From Candidatus Woesebacteria bacterium RIFCSPHIGHO2_01_FULL_44_10 (GTDB lineage Bacteria > Patescibacteriota > Microgenomatia > UBA8517): DNA of 26,518 nt. Shown here in pieces: positions 1 to 5,326 of this stretch. A model generated the notes under the pieces. That model did not search any database. It was not told the DNA's origin and saw only the letters and a program-made list of their open reading frames with translations. Location of the stretch: assembly GCA_001792465.1 (NCBI GenBank), contig MGGO01000014.1, positions 13,248 to 39,765 of the forward strand. The letters run 5' to 3'. The first letter of the stretch is position 1; each line of letters begins with the position of its first letter. Made by a program: the position numbers and the translations under genes.

Positions 1-313
1 CGGCGGTGGCAATTAAAGCATCGATAAGATCTAGCCGTTGGTTGTCCCTGGCAATTTCTCCTGCTTTCTGATACATGCTTTGATTAAATTTTATCTTTGT
101 AAGTTCCCCGATCAACCTGACAACTCGGTTTCTTTCTGCTTTCTCGCGGCTACTTTGACCAACAAAAAGCTCAGCAATTACAATTTCAGCGATATAAACT
201 TTCCCATACTGTTTTTGTAAAACTTTATAAGGCGTTGTCATTTGAGGGCTCTTCGCCGTCAACCGAAGATCATCAATCAAAATACTGGTATCAACAACAA
301 TCCCTTTTACCAT
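1..313 (-). CDS. VapC-type PIN-domain toxin (C terminus cut by window edge)
   Basis: This is the toxin partner of a VapBC-type pair, expected to be a Mg2+-dependent ribonuclease. The start is the ATG at 313-311, which overlaps the antitoxin stop by 7 nt (ATGGTAA), a normal coupling arrangement. The first residues read MVKGIVVDTSILIDD, with the first acidic residue of the PIN site at Asp8. A further acidic stretch, IAEIVIAELF, follows near residue 50, and RLDLIDALIA comes close to the window edge, as in the second half of PIN domains. About 104 residues are visible, so only the last 25-35 are missing. There is no frame break. The family assignment is firm; the RNA target cannot be read from the sequence. 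Confidence 0.88.
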   Translation of the reverse strand, partial: MVKGIVVDTSILIDDLRLTAKSPQMTTPYKVLQKQYGKVYIAEIVIAELFVGQSSREKAERNRVVRLIGELTKIKFNQSMYQKAGEIARDNQRLDLIDALIATA

Positions 314-654
314 TGGTCTCTCAAGCGTTTCATTCTTAATTTAGCAAGCGGATTGTACCTAACTGCCTCCATATATTTGTCTACCGAAAAGTTAGGAGTA
401 GTCCAGTCAGTATACTTCTTCATTAGTCTTTTCGTCTTTTCAGCCGCCTTCTCCCATTTAAGGTCACTATCTAGCTGAAACTTCATCGCTGGTACAGGTT
501 TTACCGGTACCATGACAATAACCCCGTTCTCTTCAAAAACATTAAGAACGGTGTTTTTTTTCAACCCGACTTTATTCCTCACCTTTTTGGGAATCGTCAC
601 CTGCCCTCTGGGTTGAGGTTTGACGAATTCACCAATTGGCATCATCCCATTCAT
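307..654 (-). CDS. AbrB/MazE-type (SpoVT-AbrB fold) antitoxin
   Basis: A 115-residue DNA-binding antitoxin. Residues about 8-52 form the swapped-hairpin domain, with GQVTIPKKVRNKVGLKKNTV followed by a short beta stretch ending VIVMVPVK. The C-terminal half is charged and likely wraps the toxin. The family neutralises the partner and represses its own operon, and a perfect 12-bp palindrome overlaps its promoter. The start at 654 is favoured over Met4/Met5 because it lies exactly 6 nt after the -10 hexamer, making the mRNA leaderless. The toxin follows with a 7-nt overlap. Confidence 0.88.
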   Translation of the reverse strand: MNGMMPIGEFVKPQPRGQVTIPKKVRNKVGLKKNTVLNVFEENGVIVMVPVKPVPAMKFQLDSDLKWEKAAEKTKRLMKKYTDWTTPNFSVDKYMEAVRYNPLAKLRMKRLRDQW

Positions 655-689
655 ATTTACATACTAGTATGGATTCCAGATTTTGTCAA
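655..689 (-). promoter_or_regulatory. Promoter and palindromic operator of the AbrB-VapC pair
   Basis: On the minus strand, TTGACA (689-684), a 17-bp spacer and TAGTAT (666-661) form a near-consensus sigma70-type promoter. The -10 lies inside the perfect palindrome CATACTAGTATG (660-671), a likely autoregulatory operator. Six nucleotides separate the -10 from the ATG, predicting a leaderless transcript. Confidence 0.75.
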
Positions 690-690
690 G

Positions 691-719
691 CTGAAATCAA
701 TACTCTAAATTGATATAAT
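691..719 (+). promoter_or_regulatory. Extended -10 promoter of def-fmt
   Basis: TGATATAAT (711-719) is a full extended -10. CTGAAA (691-696) is a weak -35 at 17 bp. The ATG of def begins 8 nt after the hexamer, so transcription should start at or next to the start codon. Confidence 0.7.
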
Positions 720-726
720 ACGAGTT

Positions 727-1260
727 ATGAGCATATTACCAATCGTCGAAGCGCCGGATGAACGCCTGCGCAAAAAATCAAAGCCCGTAAAAAAGCTGGA
801 CAAAAAAATCAAAAAAATCATTTCGGATATGCATCAAACGCTTTCAGCTCAAAAAGATCCTGAAGGCATTGGTTTGGCCGCTCCCCAAGTTGGGAAAAAC
901 CTGCAGATTTTTGTGGTCAACTATGACGGCAAAAAAATTACAGTTATAAATCCTAAAATATTAAAAACAAACCAACCCCCAACCCGTAACCCGAAACACA
1001 AAAACACAAAAACTCCCTTAGAAGGGTGTTTGTCGATCCCTCATCATTACTCTCCCATCAGTCGCCCCAAAAAAATAAAGATTAAATATTTAGATGAATC
1101 TGGCCAGGAAAAAACCCAAGAGTTTACCGGTTTTTCCGCCCAAGTTATTGCTCATGAGATTGATCACCTTCAAGGTAAACTTTTTATCGACCATGTTTTA
1201 GCTCAGCAAACACCCCTTTACAAAATCATGGGCGAAGATTGGGAAGAAATTGAGATATGA
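727..1260 (+). CDS. def: Peptide deformylase
   Basis: Removes the formyl group from the N-terminal methionine of new proteins; a cytosolic metalloenzyme acting at the ribosome exit. All three family motifs are present: GIGLAAPQ (47-54), EGCLS (99-103) and HEIDH (143-147), giving Cys and two His for the metal plus the catalytic Glu. At 177 residues it is near normal length. The only odd stretch is a low-complexity segment just before motif 2 (about 82-97, rich in Pro, Asn, Lys and Thr). It overlaps fmt by ATGA, so the two enzymes of the formyl-Met cycle are co-translated. The start is set by the leaderless promoter directly upstream. Confidence 0.96.
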   Translation: MSILPIVEAPDERLRKKSKPVKKLDKKIKKIISDMHQTLSAQKDPEGIGLAAPQVGKNLQIFVVNYDGKKITVINPKILKTNQPPTRNPKHKNTKTPLEGCLSIPHHYSPISRPKKIKIKYLDESGQEKTQEFTGFSAQVIAHEIDHLQGKLFIDHVLAQQTPLYKIMGEDWEEIEI

Positions 1261-2111
1261 AAATCATATTTTTTGGCACACCGGACTACGTCGTCCCCAT
1301 CGCGGAAGCCCTTAGAACCGGGTTCAGCAGAAAAGATGCGGATGGATTACGTTCCGTGGTTACTCAAGCGCCAAAATTGGTTGGCAGGAAGCAAGAAAGG
1401 CAACACTCACCAATTGACGACTGGTCATACAAGTACAAAATTAGGGCTATCTTTAATCTCGACTCCGTTCCGGAGGCGGATCTGGGAATTGTTGCCGCCT
1501 ATGGAAAAATTATCCCTCAATCGGTCATTGATAAATTTAAATACGGGATATTAAATATTCACCCTTCGCTTTTGCCCCGTTACCGTGGGGCCTCCCCCGT
1601 CCAGACAGCCATTGCCGCTGGTGAAACGGTAACCGGAGTAACAATTATCAAAATGGACAGTGAAGTCGACCACGGGCCAATTATCTCCAGCTTCACTGAA
1701 AAAATACTGCCTAATGATACGACCGGATCCTTGCGCACAAGACTTTTTGAAAGATCAGCCCAGTTTTTAGTTGATTTGATTCCCAGCTACATAAACGGAA
1801 AAATTACTCCCAAGCCCCAAGATGAGAGTCAGGCAACTTTCACCAAAATTTTAAACAAAGAAGACGGATTTATTGACCTAACCAGTCACCAATCACCCAC
1901 AACCGTTCACAATTTCGTTCGTGCCATGGATCCCTGGCCTGGAGCGTGGACCAAAACAAAGATTAAAAATGAAGAATTAAGAATTAAGATTCTAAAAGCC
2001 CACTTGAAGGACAAAGAACTAATCTTGGATCAAGTACAGTTAGAGGGTAGAAATCCTGTTTCCTGGGAGCAATTTAAAGCTGGGCACCTAGACCATAAAT
2101 TTGTTGGCTAG
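1257..2111 (+). CDS. fmt: Methionyl-tRNA formyltransferase
   Basis: Transfers a formyl group from 10-formyl-tetrahydrofolate to Met-tRNAfMet. The N-terminal Rossmann domain opens with FFGTPDYVVP and contains the catalytic triad Asn100, His102 (in ILNIHPSLLPRYRG) and Asp138 (SEVDHGPII). The C-terminal OB-like tRNA-binding part is present (MDPWPGAW near 222). At 284 residues it is slightly short of the usual 300-315. Residues about 20-33 (RTGFSRKDADGLRS) occupy the strand and loop before VVTQAPK and look unlike typical family members; they may be a local insertion or drift. The 3' end overlaps the convergent rpmB by 38 bp. Confidence 0.96.
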   Translation: MKIIFFGTPDYVVPIAEALRTGFSRKDADGLRSVVTQAPKLVGRKQERQHSPIDDWSYKYKIRAIFNLDSVPEADLGIVAAYGKIIPQSVIDKFKYGILNIHPSLLPRYRGASPVQTAIAAGETVTGVTIIKMDSEVDHGPIISSFTEKILPNDTTGSLRTRLFERSAQFLVDLIPSYINGKITPKPQDESQATFTKILNKEDGFIDLTSHQSPTTVHNFVRAMDPWPGAWTKTKIKNEELRIKILKAHLKDKELILDQVQLEGRNPVSWEQFKAGHLDHKFVG

Positions 2112-2331
2112 CTAGCTTCTTTTCAAGCCTGAAGCGCTTGATACATTTAGTGCAAAGGTTCATCTTCTTTTCTTTGCCACCTACAATAACAGTGGCCTTC
2201 TGAATATTCACGCCAAAGAGCCTCGGGGTTGCCTGAGCACGCTTTTTCCAGCGTTTACCGGCCACACCCCGCCTGTGTTGTTGGCTTACCCCTACAACTG
2301 TATGTTTTCCACAACTAGCACAAACTGCCAT
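2074..2331 (-). CDS. rpmB: Ribosomal protein bL28
   Basis: Large-subunit protein. It opens MAVCASCGK and carries a second CTKC, so it is the zinc-binding (C+) form with Cys4 and Cys7 paired to the later two Cys. The basic core GVAGKRWKKRAQATPRLFGVNIQ is typical. The 85-residue length fits the family with a short C-terminal extension (from about residue 73) that runs antisense into the fmt 3' end. The ATG lies 6 nt after a minus-strand TATAAT, so the mRNA should be leaderless. Confidence 0.95.
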   Translation of the reverse strand: MAVCASCGKHTVVGVSQQHRRGVAGKRWKKRAQATPRLFGVNIQKATVIVGGKEKKMNLCTKCIKRFRLEKKLASQQIYGLGAQL

Positions 2332-2351
2332 GCGTGTATTATACTATAGAG
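2332..2351. promoter_or_regulatory. Interlocked divergent promoters of rpmB and the M50 protease
   Basis: The two -10 hexamers physically overlap. TATAAT on the minus strand occupies 2343-2338 and TATACT on the plus strand occupies 2340-2345. Each is followed by exactly 6 nt and then the start codon (ATG at 2331 minus, ATG at 2352 plus). Both transcripts should be leaderless, and polymerase cannot occupy both at once. Confidence 0.65.
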
Positions 2352-2999
2352 ATGCTTGAATTTCTATTCACCAACCCAATTCTTTTTTTCATTTGGGCGG
2401 CGGCGCTTTTAGTTGCCATTACTATCCATGAGTTTGCACACGCTTTTGCGGCCGATCGCCTGGGCGATCCGACCCCAAGAATTCAAGGCCGTTTGACTTT
2501 AAATCCCCTGGCCCACCTTGACCCAGTTGGTACTCTCATGCTTCTTTTGGTTAGAATTGGGTGGGGTAAACCGGTACAGTTTGACCCGTACAACCTAGCT
2601 AACCCCAAGCGCGATACGGCCATAATTTCTTTTGCCGGCCCACTTTCAAACCTGCTTTTAGCCAGCCTCCTGGCGATCGTTTTGAGATTTGTAACCAATC
2701 CCTTTTCACCTGCTTACTCCCTGGCCAATATTATTCCGCCTTTTATTTTTCTAAACGTCGTTCTGGCAATTTTTAATCTCGTGCCTATTCATCCTTTGGA
2801 CGGCGGGAAAATATTAGTTGGTCTTCTCCCGCGTGAGGATGCTCACCGCGTGGACCTATTTTTACGAAGATATGGCATTTTTATTCTGCTTTTGATGATT
2901 TTCCCAATTTTTGGTCCCGTTTCACCAGTCTCAATGCTCATTTCCCCCATTATTAATTTCATTTTAGGCATTCTCATGCCCGGTGCCCCGGTGATTTAA
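2352..2999 (+). CDS. M50 family (site-2-type) intramembrane zinc metalloprotease
   Basis: A polytopic membrane protease of about 215 residues. The first transmembrane helix contains the catalytic HEFAH motif at 26-30, followed by LTLNPLAHLDPVG. The second metal-binding motif is in IHPLDGGKILVGLLP. Four to five hydrophobic helices are visible and no PDZ or CBS domain, which matches the short group of bacterial M50 proteins. An in-frame GTG at 2334 lies inside the promoter. The ATG at 2352 is preferred because it sits 6 nt after the -10 and its N terminus fits the family. Its substrate cannot be inferred. Confidence 0.9.
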   Translation: MLEFLFTNPILFFIWAAALLVAITIHEFAHAFAADRLGDPTPRIQGRLTLNPLAHLDPVGTLMLLLVRIGWGKPVQFDPYNLANPKRDTAIISFAGPLSNLLLASLLAIVLRFVTNPFSPAYSLANIIPPFIFLNVVLAIFNLVPIHPLDGGKILVGLLPREDAHRVDLFLRRYGIFILLLMIFPIFGPVSPVSMLISPIINFILGILMPGAPVI

Positions 3000-3011
3000 C
3001 ATTGACTTTCG

Positions 3012-3020
3012 TGTTAAAAT
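3012..3020 (+). promoter_or_regulatory. Extended -10 promoter upstream of a structured RNA
   Basis: TGTTAAAAT is an extended -10 element. TTGACT at 3002-3007 is too close to act as its -35. The predicted start is near 3027, which is also the first base of the RNA's closing stem. Confidence 0.5.
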
Positions 3021-3026
3021 AGATAT

Positions 3027-3198
3027 GACCCTGCAAAGGATCTCGTCAAGTACTTTTCCTGACTATAAAAGTACATCGGGGGGGCAAATTTCCCTCGGCC
3101 TGTGGGCTTGGGGATGAGCTCACCCACCTGGTATCAACCAGGAAAAGCCTGACGAATCTCTCGCGGGGTCAACTCTTGGGGCTTCTTTGAAGATTTTT
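3027..3198 (+). ncRNA. Candidate structured non-coding RNA, family not recognised
   Basis: The ends pair as an 8-bp closing stem: GACCCTGC (3027-3034) with GCGGGGTC (3163-3170). It continues with GGAT/ATCT and CGTCA (3044-3048) with TGACG (3150-3154). Inside lie hairpins GTACTTTT/AAAAGTAC (3050-3074), a G-run against TCCCTC (about 3078-3096), GTGGGC/GCTCAC (3102-3123) and CCTGG/CCAGG (3127-3142). An extended -10 lies just upstream, and a short stem followed by a T-run lies downstream. I do not see the conserved cores of tmRNA, RNase P RNA, SRP RNA or 5S rRNA. 6S-like RNA remains possible but is not supported by a clear central bubble. A 30-codon ORF (ATG 3025) also fits here; I consider it less likely. 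Confidence 0.55.
3182..3198 (+). terminator. Weak intrinsic terminator of the structured RNA
   Basis: CTTC-TTT-GAAG (3182-3192) followed by ATTTTT. The stem is only 4 bp, so termination efficiency is uncertain. Confidence 0.35.
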
Positions 3199-3202
3199 CT
3201 GT

Positions 3203-3298
3203 GCTGGGGATAAGCAAAGCTTGGCGCCGCTTCGCGTAGTAGGATTCGTGCTTCCCGCAGGGAACCTATCGAACGCTAGCCATAGCACGAGTTTTACG
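3203..3298 (-). pseudogene. Decayed tRNA-Tyr-like copy
   Basis: Read beside the intact tRNA-Tyr, this stretch repeats its landmarks in the same order: TGCTGGGG (acceptor end), TAGGATTCG (T arm), CCTA, CTAGCC and GTTTTAC (anticodon region). They are separated by unrelated inserts, one of about 30 nt at roughly 3211-3240 that is rich in short palindromes. It looks like a tandem tRNA-Tyr duplicate broken by small insertions. The homology is patchy, so this is a tentative call. Confidence 0.35.
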
Positions 3299-3300
3299 AG

Positions 3301-3385
3301 TGCTGGGGGTAGGATTCGAACCTACGTAGCCCTTTCGGACGCGGGTTTTACAGACCCGTGCGATTGTCCACTCCGCCACCCCAGC
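3301..3385 (-). tRNA. tRNA-Tyr(GUA)
   Basis: Minus-strand cloverleaf with acceptor GCTGGGG/CCCCAGC and discriminator A. The anticodon loop is CTGTAAA (anticodon GTA). The long variable arm (CGTCCGAAAGGGCTAC region) is expected for tRNA-Tyr, and the T arm is the normal GTAGG-TTCGAAT-CCTAC. CCA is not encoded. Confidence 0.95.
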
Positions 3386-3403
3386 CCTTCGGCAAGCTCA
3401 GGG
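3385..3403. repeat. Small palindromic intergenic element
   Basis: CCCTTCGGCAAGCTCAGGG can form a CCCT/AGGG-ended hairpin between the two tRNA genes. It resembles short palindromic spacer repeats found in many genomes. Only one copy lies in this window, so its repeat status is an inference. Confidence 0.35.
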
Positions 3404-3411
3404 TAAACCTA

Positions 3412-3499
3412 GAGCCACCTCTGGGATTCGCGCTGTCGCCAGTGGCGACACTTATCGAAGCCCGAGGGGCGAACGTTAGTGAGCCACCTCTGGGATTCG
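3412..3499. repeat. 19-bp direct repeat of the tRNA-Thr(UGU) 3' end
   Basis: GAGCCACCTCTGGGATTCG occurs at 3412-3430 and again at 3481-3499. The second copy is the 3' end of the intact tRNA-Thr. Duplication of a tRNA 3' terminus is what a site-specific integration or a partial gene duplication leaves. The 50 bp between the copies has no gene. Confidence 0.7.
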
Positions 3500-3555
3500 A
3501 ACCCAGGACCTTCACTTTACAAAAGTGTTGCTCTGGCCAACTGAGCTAAGGTGGC
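3482..3555 (-). tRNA. tRNA-Thr(UGU)
   Basis: Minus-strand cloverleaf with acceptor GCCACCT/AGGTGGC and discriminator U. The anticodon loop is TTTGTAA (anticodon TGT), and the T arm is CTGGG-TTCGAAT-CCCAG. The outer pair of the anticodon stem is an A-A mismatch. CCA is not encoded. Confidence 0.94.
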
Positions 3556-3605
3556 TTTTTGGCTTAAAGCCACCCTATTATAACAAAAATCAGCTTCGTC
3601 AGAAA

Positions 3606-4124
3606 CTACCTAATGGGGAAGCCTTCCATCCCGACCAAGAGTTTGTCATCCTCAGGAACAATCCCAAATCCTTTCAGGCCAATACCCCTCAGCGTTAACT
3701 GGTCTCCAACGGCTTTTCTGACTGCCGAGTTTAGGTCTTTAAAAACTTGGCCAACACGCTTATTGACAATGCCAGTTAACAAACCCGCATCAACATCGTA
3801 ATCAGGATTCCGGGCCAAGCGAACTCCCCACTCGCCTGCTCGTTCAAAAGTCAGGTCTTTGATGACAACACGGCCACCAACGATCCCTTTTCGAACTTCA
3901 GCCTCCCCAGTTACTCTCACTAAACTATCCCTAATAGAAACCTCCAACCTTGTGTAGCCTGAAAGGCCTTCTGACTCGACAACGCTCCGGATAACATCAC
4001 CCAGCAGCTGATTTGCCTCTTGCTCATTCAAACTCATCCCAAAGTATCCGTCTTCATTAGATTTAATTCCACTGGCGGCCGTTTCAAAAAACGGAGAATT
4101 AATTTTAACTATCCTCTCTGCCAT
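3606..4124 (-). CDS. Hypothetical protein, soluble, 172 aa
   Basis: I do not recognise the family. The protein has no signal peptide or membrane segment. Its middle (about 58-95) is a run of alternating short beta strands with VSIRDSLVRVTGEAEVRKG and GGRVVIKDLTF, and the C terminus is glycine-rich (LTLRGIGLKGFGIVPEDDK). It is one of the few genes here with a real leader. The near-perfect Shine-Dalgarno GGGGGTGAT sits about 5 nt before the ATG at 4124, and a TTGATT-17-TAGTAT promoter lies about 28 nt further up. It is transcribed away from the gene at 4216, and the two promoters overlap. Confidence 0.75.
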   Translation of the reverse strand: MAERIVKINSPFFETAASGIKSNEDGYFGMSLNEQEANQLLGDVIRSVVESEGLSGYTRLEVSIRDSLVRVTGEAEVRKGIVGGRVVIKDLTFERAGEWGVRLARNPDYDVDAGLLTGIVNKRVGQVFKDLNSAVRKAVGDQLTLRGIGLKGFGIVPEDDKLLVGMEGFPIR

Positions 4125-4158
4125 ATTCCATCACCCCCTTCCCAAAAATATAAGTCCG

Positions 4159-4206
4159 ATACTATAAGAAAAAAAGTTGGGAATCAAGGCCCAACTGAAG
4201 TATAAT
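4159..4206. promoter_or_regulatory. Overlapping divergent promoters
   Basis: Minus strand: TTGATT (4187-4182), 17 bp, TAGTAT (4164-4159), serving the 4124 gene with a leader of about 28 nt. Plus strand: TTGGGA (4177-4182), 18 bp, TATAAT (4201-4206), serving the gene at 4216 with almost no leader. The two -35 elements are adjacent and share position 4182. Confidence 0.55.
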
Positions 4207-4215
4207 TCTTCCATT

Positions 4216-4851
4216 GTGGAAAGGCCTGCCGAAATTACAATCTACGGCACACTCAGAGAAGATGGACCGGATAAAATTCAACGCCTGGCTGAGAGATTGG
4301 CGGTGACAGATTTGCATTCGATCAATCCTCGTGTCCTAGGTATGGCACTGGGATGGTACATTGAAGGTAGAAACTGGATGCTCAAACAATTCAACCACGC
4401 TCCAACTCCCCCCACCTACATCGGCGAATTTACTGATCAACAAGGTCAACAACTAAACTCCACTCTCCTCTTACCTGATGGGCCAGTGGTTGTTCTGCAG
4501 AAAGCAACCCTGAAACAACTCGTGGGGCTGACGCCGGCTGACTTTGAGAGTATCAGATATGTCTTTGAAGCCGGATTTATAAAATACCGCCTTTCTCTTG
4601 CCCAATATTTTGGCCAGCTCGGTATCCAAGAAACTTGTCACGCTCTAGCAAGCCTAGGAATATATGATCTCAAAGAAATCCCCGCTACTGAAAAAGTCCT
4701 TGACAGCGATACCGTCGGTCCAGTTCGTTATCTCCTGCAGCCCCATGAGCAAGAAGCTTTGACATATGCGGGCCGATTCTTAAAAGTGGCTACCGGCAAA
4801 AACCCATATCGTAAATTAGAGCTTTATCTAAGACTGAGGAGTTTGGTATAA
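4216..4851 (+). CDS. Hypothetical protein, about 211 aa
   Basis: I do not recognise this protein. It is soluble, with an alpha/beta-looking sequence, no membrane helix and no obvious metal or nucleotide motif. Positions about 30-60 and 110-140 look helical (for example VLGMALGWYIEGRNWMLKQF). The frame is open back to an ATG at 4177, but that lies in front of the promoter. The -10 TATAAT ends at 4206, so the start should be the GTG at 4216 or the in-frame ATT at 4213, which is exactly 6 nt after the -10. Its stop codon is embedded in the TATAAT that drives the following tRNA-Thr. Confidence 0.7.
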   Translation: MERPAEITIYGTLREDGPDKIQRLAERLAVTDLHSINPRVLGMALGWYIEGRNWMLKQFNHAPTPPTYIGEFTDQQGQQLNSTLLLPDGPVVVLQKATLKQLVGLTPADFESIRYVFEAGFIKYRLSLAQYFGQLGIQETCHALASLGIYDLKEIPATEKVLDSDTVGPVRYLLQPHEQEALTYAGRFLKVATGKNPYRKLELYLRLRSLV

Positions 4852-4852
4852 T
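4844..4852 (+). promoter_or_regulatory. Extended -10 promoter of tRNA-Thr(GGU)
   Basis: TGGTATAAT at 4844-4852 sets transcription to begin near 4859, three nucleotides before the tRNA. The TAA stop of the upstream gene (4849-4851) is inside the hexamer. Confidence 0.65.
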
Positions 4853-4861
4853 TAGCCTCAG

Positions 4862-4933
4862 GCCCGGGTAGCTCAGTGGTAGAGCGCATTCTTGGTAAGA
4901 ATGAGGTCAAGGGCTCAATCCCCTTCTCGGGCT
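4862..4933 (+). tRNA. tRNA-Thr(GGU)
   Basis: Acceptor GCCCGGG/CTCGGGC with discriminator U, D stem GCTC/GAGC, and anticodon stem CATTC/GAATG around loop TTGGTAA (anticodon GGT). The T arm AAGGG-CTCAATC-CCCTT is unusual because position 54 is C instead of the near-universal U. rpmG follows, a neighbour order common in bacteria. Confidence 0.93.
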
Positions 4934-4937
4934 CAGG

Positions 4938-4966
4938 TTGTTATTTGGCCTCAGTCTTGGTAAAAT
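4938..4966 (+). promoter_or_regulatory. Promoter of rpmG
   Basis: TTGTTA (4938-4943), 17 bp, TAAAAT (4961-4966), then 6 nt to the ATG at 4973. This predicts a leaderless rpmG mRNA starting just after the tRNA-Thr gene. Confidence 0.7.
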
Positions 4967-4972
4967 ATCCCC

Positions 4973-5152
4973 ATGGCAGGAAAACACAACGCCGGTTTTG
5001 ATATCGTAGGTTTAGTCTGTACTGTTTGCAAAAGTCAAAATTACTCAACCACTCGCAATAAAATCAATATGGAGAAAAAGTTGGAATTAAAAAAGTATTG
5101 TCGTACATGCCGCAAACACCAACTACATAAGGAAACCACAAAGTTAAAATAA
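4973..5152 (+). CDS. rpmG: Ribosomal protein bL33
   Basis: A 59-residue large-subunit protein. It has two CxxC pairs (CTVC near residue 16 and CRTC near residue 44), so it is the zinc-binding form. The middle TTRNKINMEKKLELKKY is a typical L33 core and the tail is basic. The ATG is fixed by the promoter 6 nt upstream. In many bacteria rpmG is followed by tRNA-Trp, secE and nusG. Here only the 5' half of a tRNA-Trp follows. Confidence 0.95.
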   Translation: MAGKHNAGFDIVGLVCTVCKSQNYSTTRNKINMEKKLELKKYCRTCRKHQLHKETTKLK

Positions 5153-5192
5153 ATATTTGACCTCTCTCTTTAGGACAAAACAGGTCTCAAAC

Positions 5193-5201
5193 TGATATAA
5201 T
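5193..5201 (+). promoter_or_regulatory. Extended -10 promoter of the broken tRNA-Trp
   Basis: TGATATAAT at 5193-5201. Transcription is predicted near 5208, four nucleotides before the tRNA-like sequence, the usual geometry of the tRNA promoters in this window. The promoter looks intact although the tRNA is not. Confidence 0.65.
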
Positions 5202-5211
5202 ACAGGCATAG

Positions 5212-5273
5212 AGGGGTGTCGTTCAAAAATCCAGCTAAAGCTGGCGGCTTACGCCTAAGGACATTGGTCTCCA
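5212..5273 (+). pseudogene. 5' half of tRNA-Trp, interrupted in the D loop and cut at the anticodon
   Basis: AGGGGTG is a tRNA-Trp acceptor strand. GTTC (5221-5224) pairs with GGAC (5259-5262) as the D stem, and ATTGGTCTCCA (5263-5273) is the 5' side of an anticodon arm ending in anticodon CCA. Two defects are visible. The D loop is 34 nt long and contains two hairpins (CCAGC/GCTGG and GGCG/CGCC). The sequence then leaves tRNA homology immediately after CCA, so the 3' half of the anticodon arm, the T arm and the acceptor strand are missing. I found no matching 3' half elsewhere in the window. The replacement is the intact tRNA-Trp at 5983. Confidence 0.7.
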
Positions 5274-5279
5274 TTTTTC

Positions 5280-5309
5280 TTGACATCTCACAAATAAAAC
5301 CTTCACAAT
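5280..5309 (+). promoter_or_regulatory. Promoter of the HTH protein
   Basis: TTGACA (5280-5285), 18 bp, CACAAT (5304-5309). It begins seven bases after the break in tRNA-Trp, so it belongs to the inserted DNA. The ATG at 5327 is about 11 nt from the predicted start. Confidence 0.4.
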
Positions 5310-5326
5310 AGGATTACATATCTATA

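Noticed and set aside
38..478. Two plus-strand open frames (38-220 and 242-478) over the toxin-antitoxin pair
   Set aside because: They are antisense to well-supported PIN and AbrB-type genes and have no domain or start signal.
3025..3117. 30-codon ORF with ATG at 3025, only 4 nt after a -10 hexamer
   Set aside because: The pairing of the region's two ends and its hairpins fit an RNA better, and the peptide has no recognisable character. It is mentioned under the ncRNA as an alternative.
3221..3549. Plus-strand open frames across the tRNA-Tyr and tRNA-Thr genes
   Set aside because: They translate the antisense of tRNA genes (a familiar false-protein pattern) and have no independent support.
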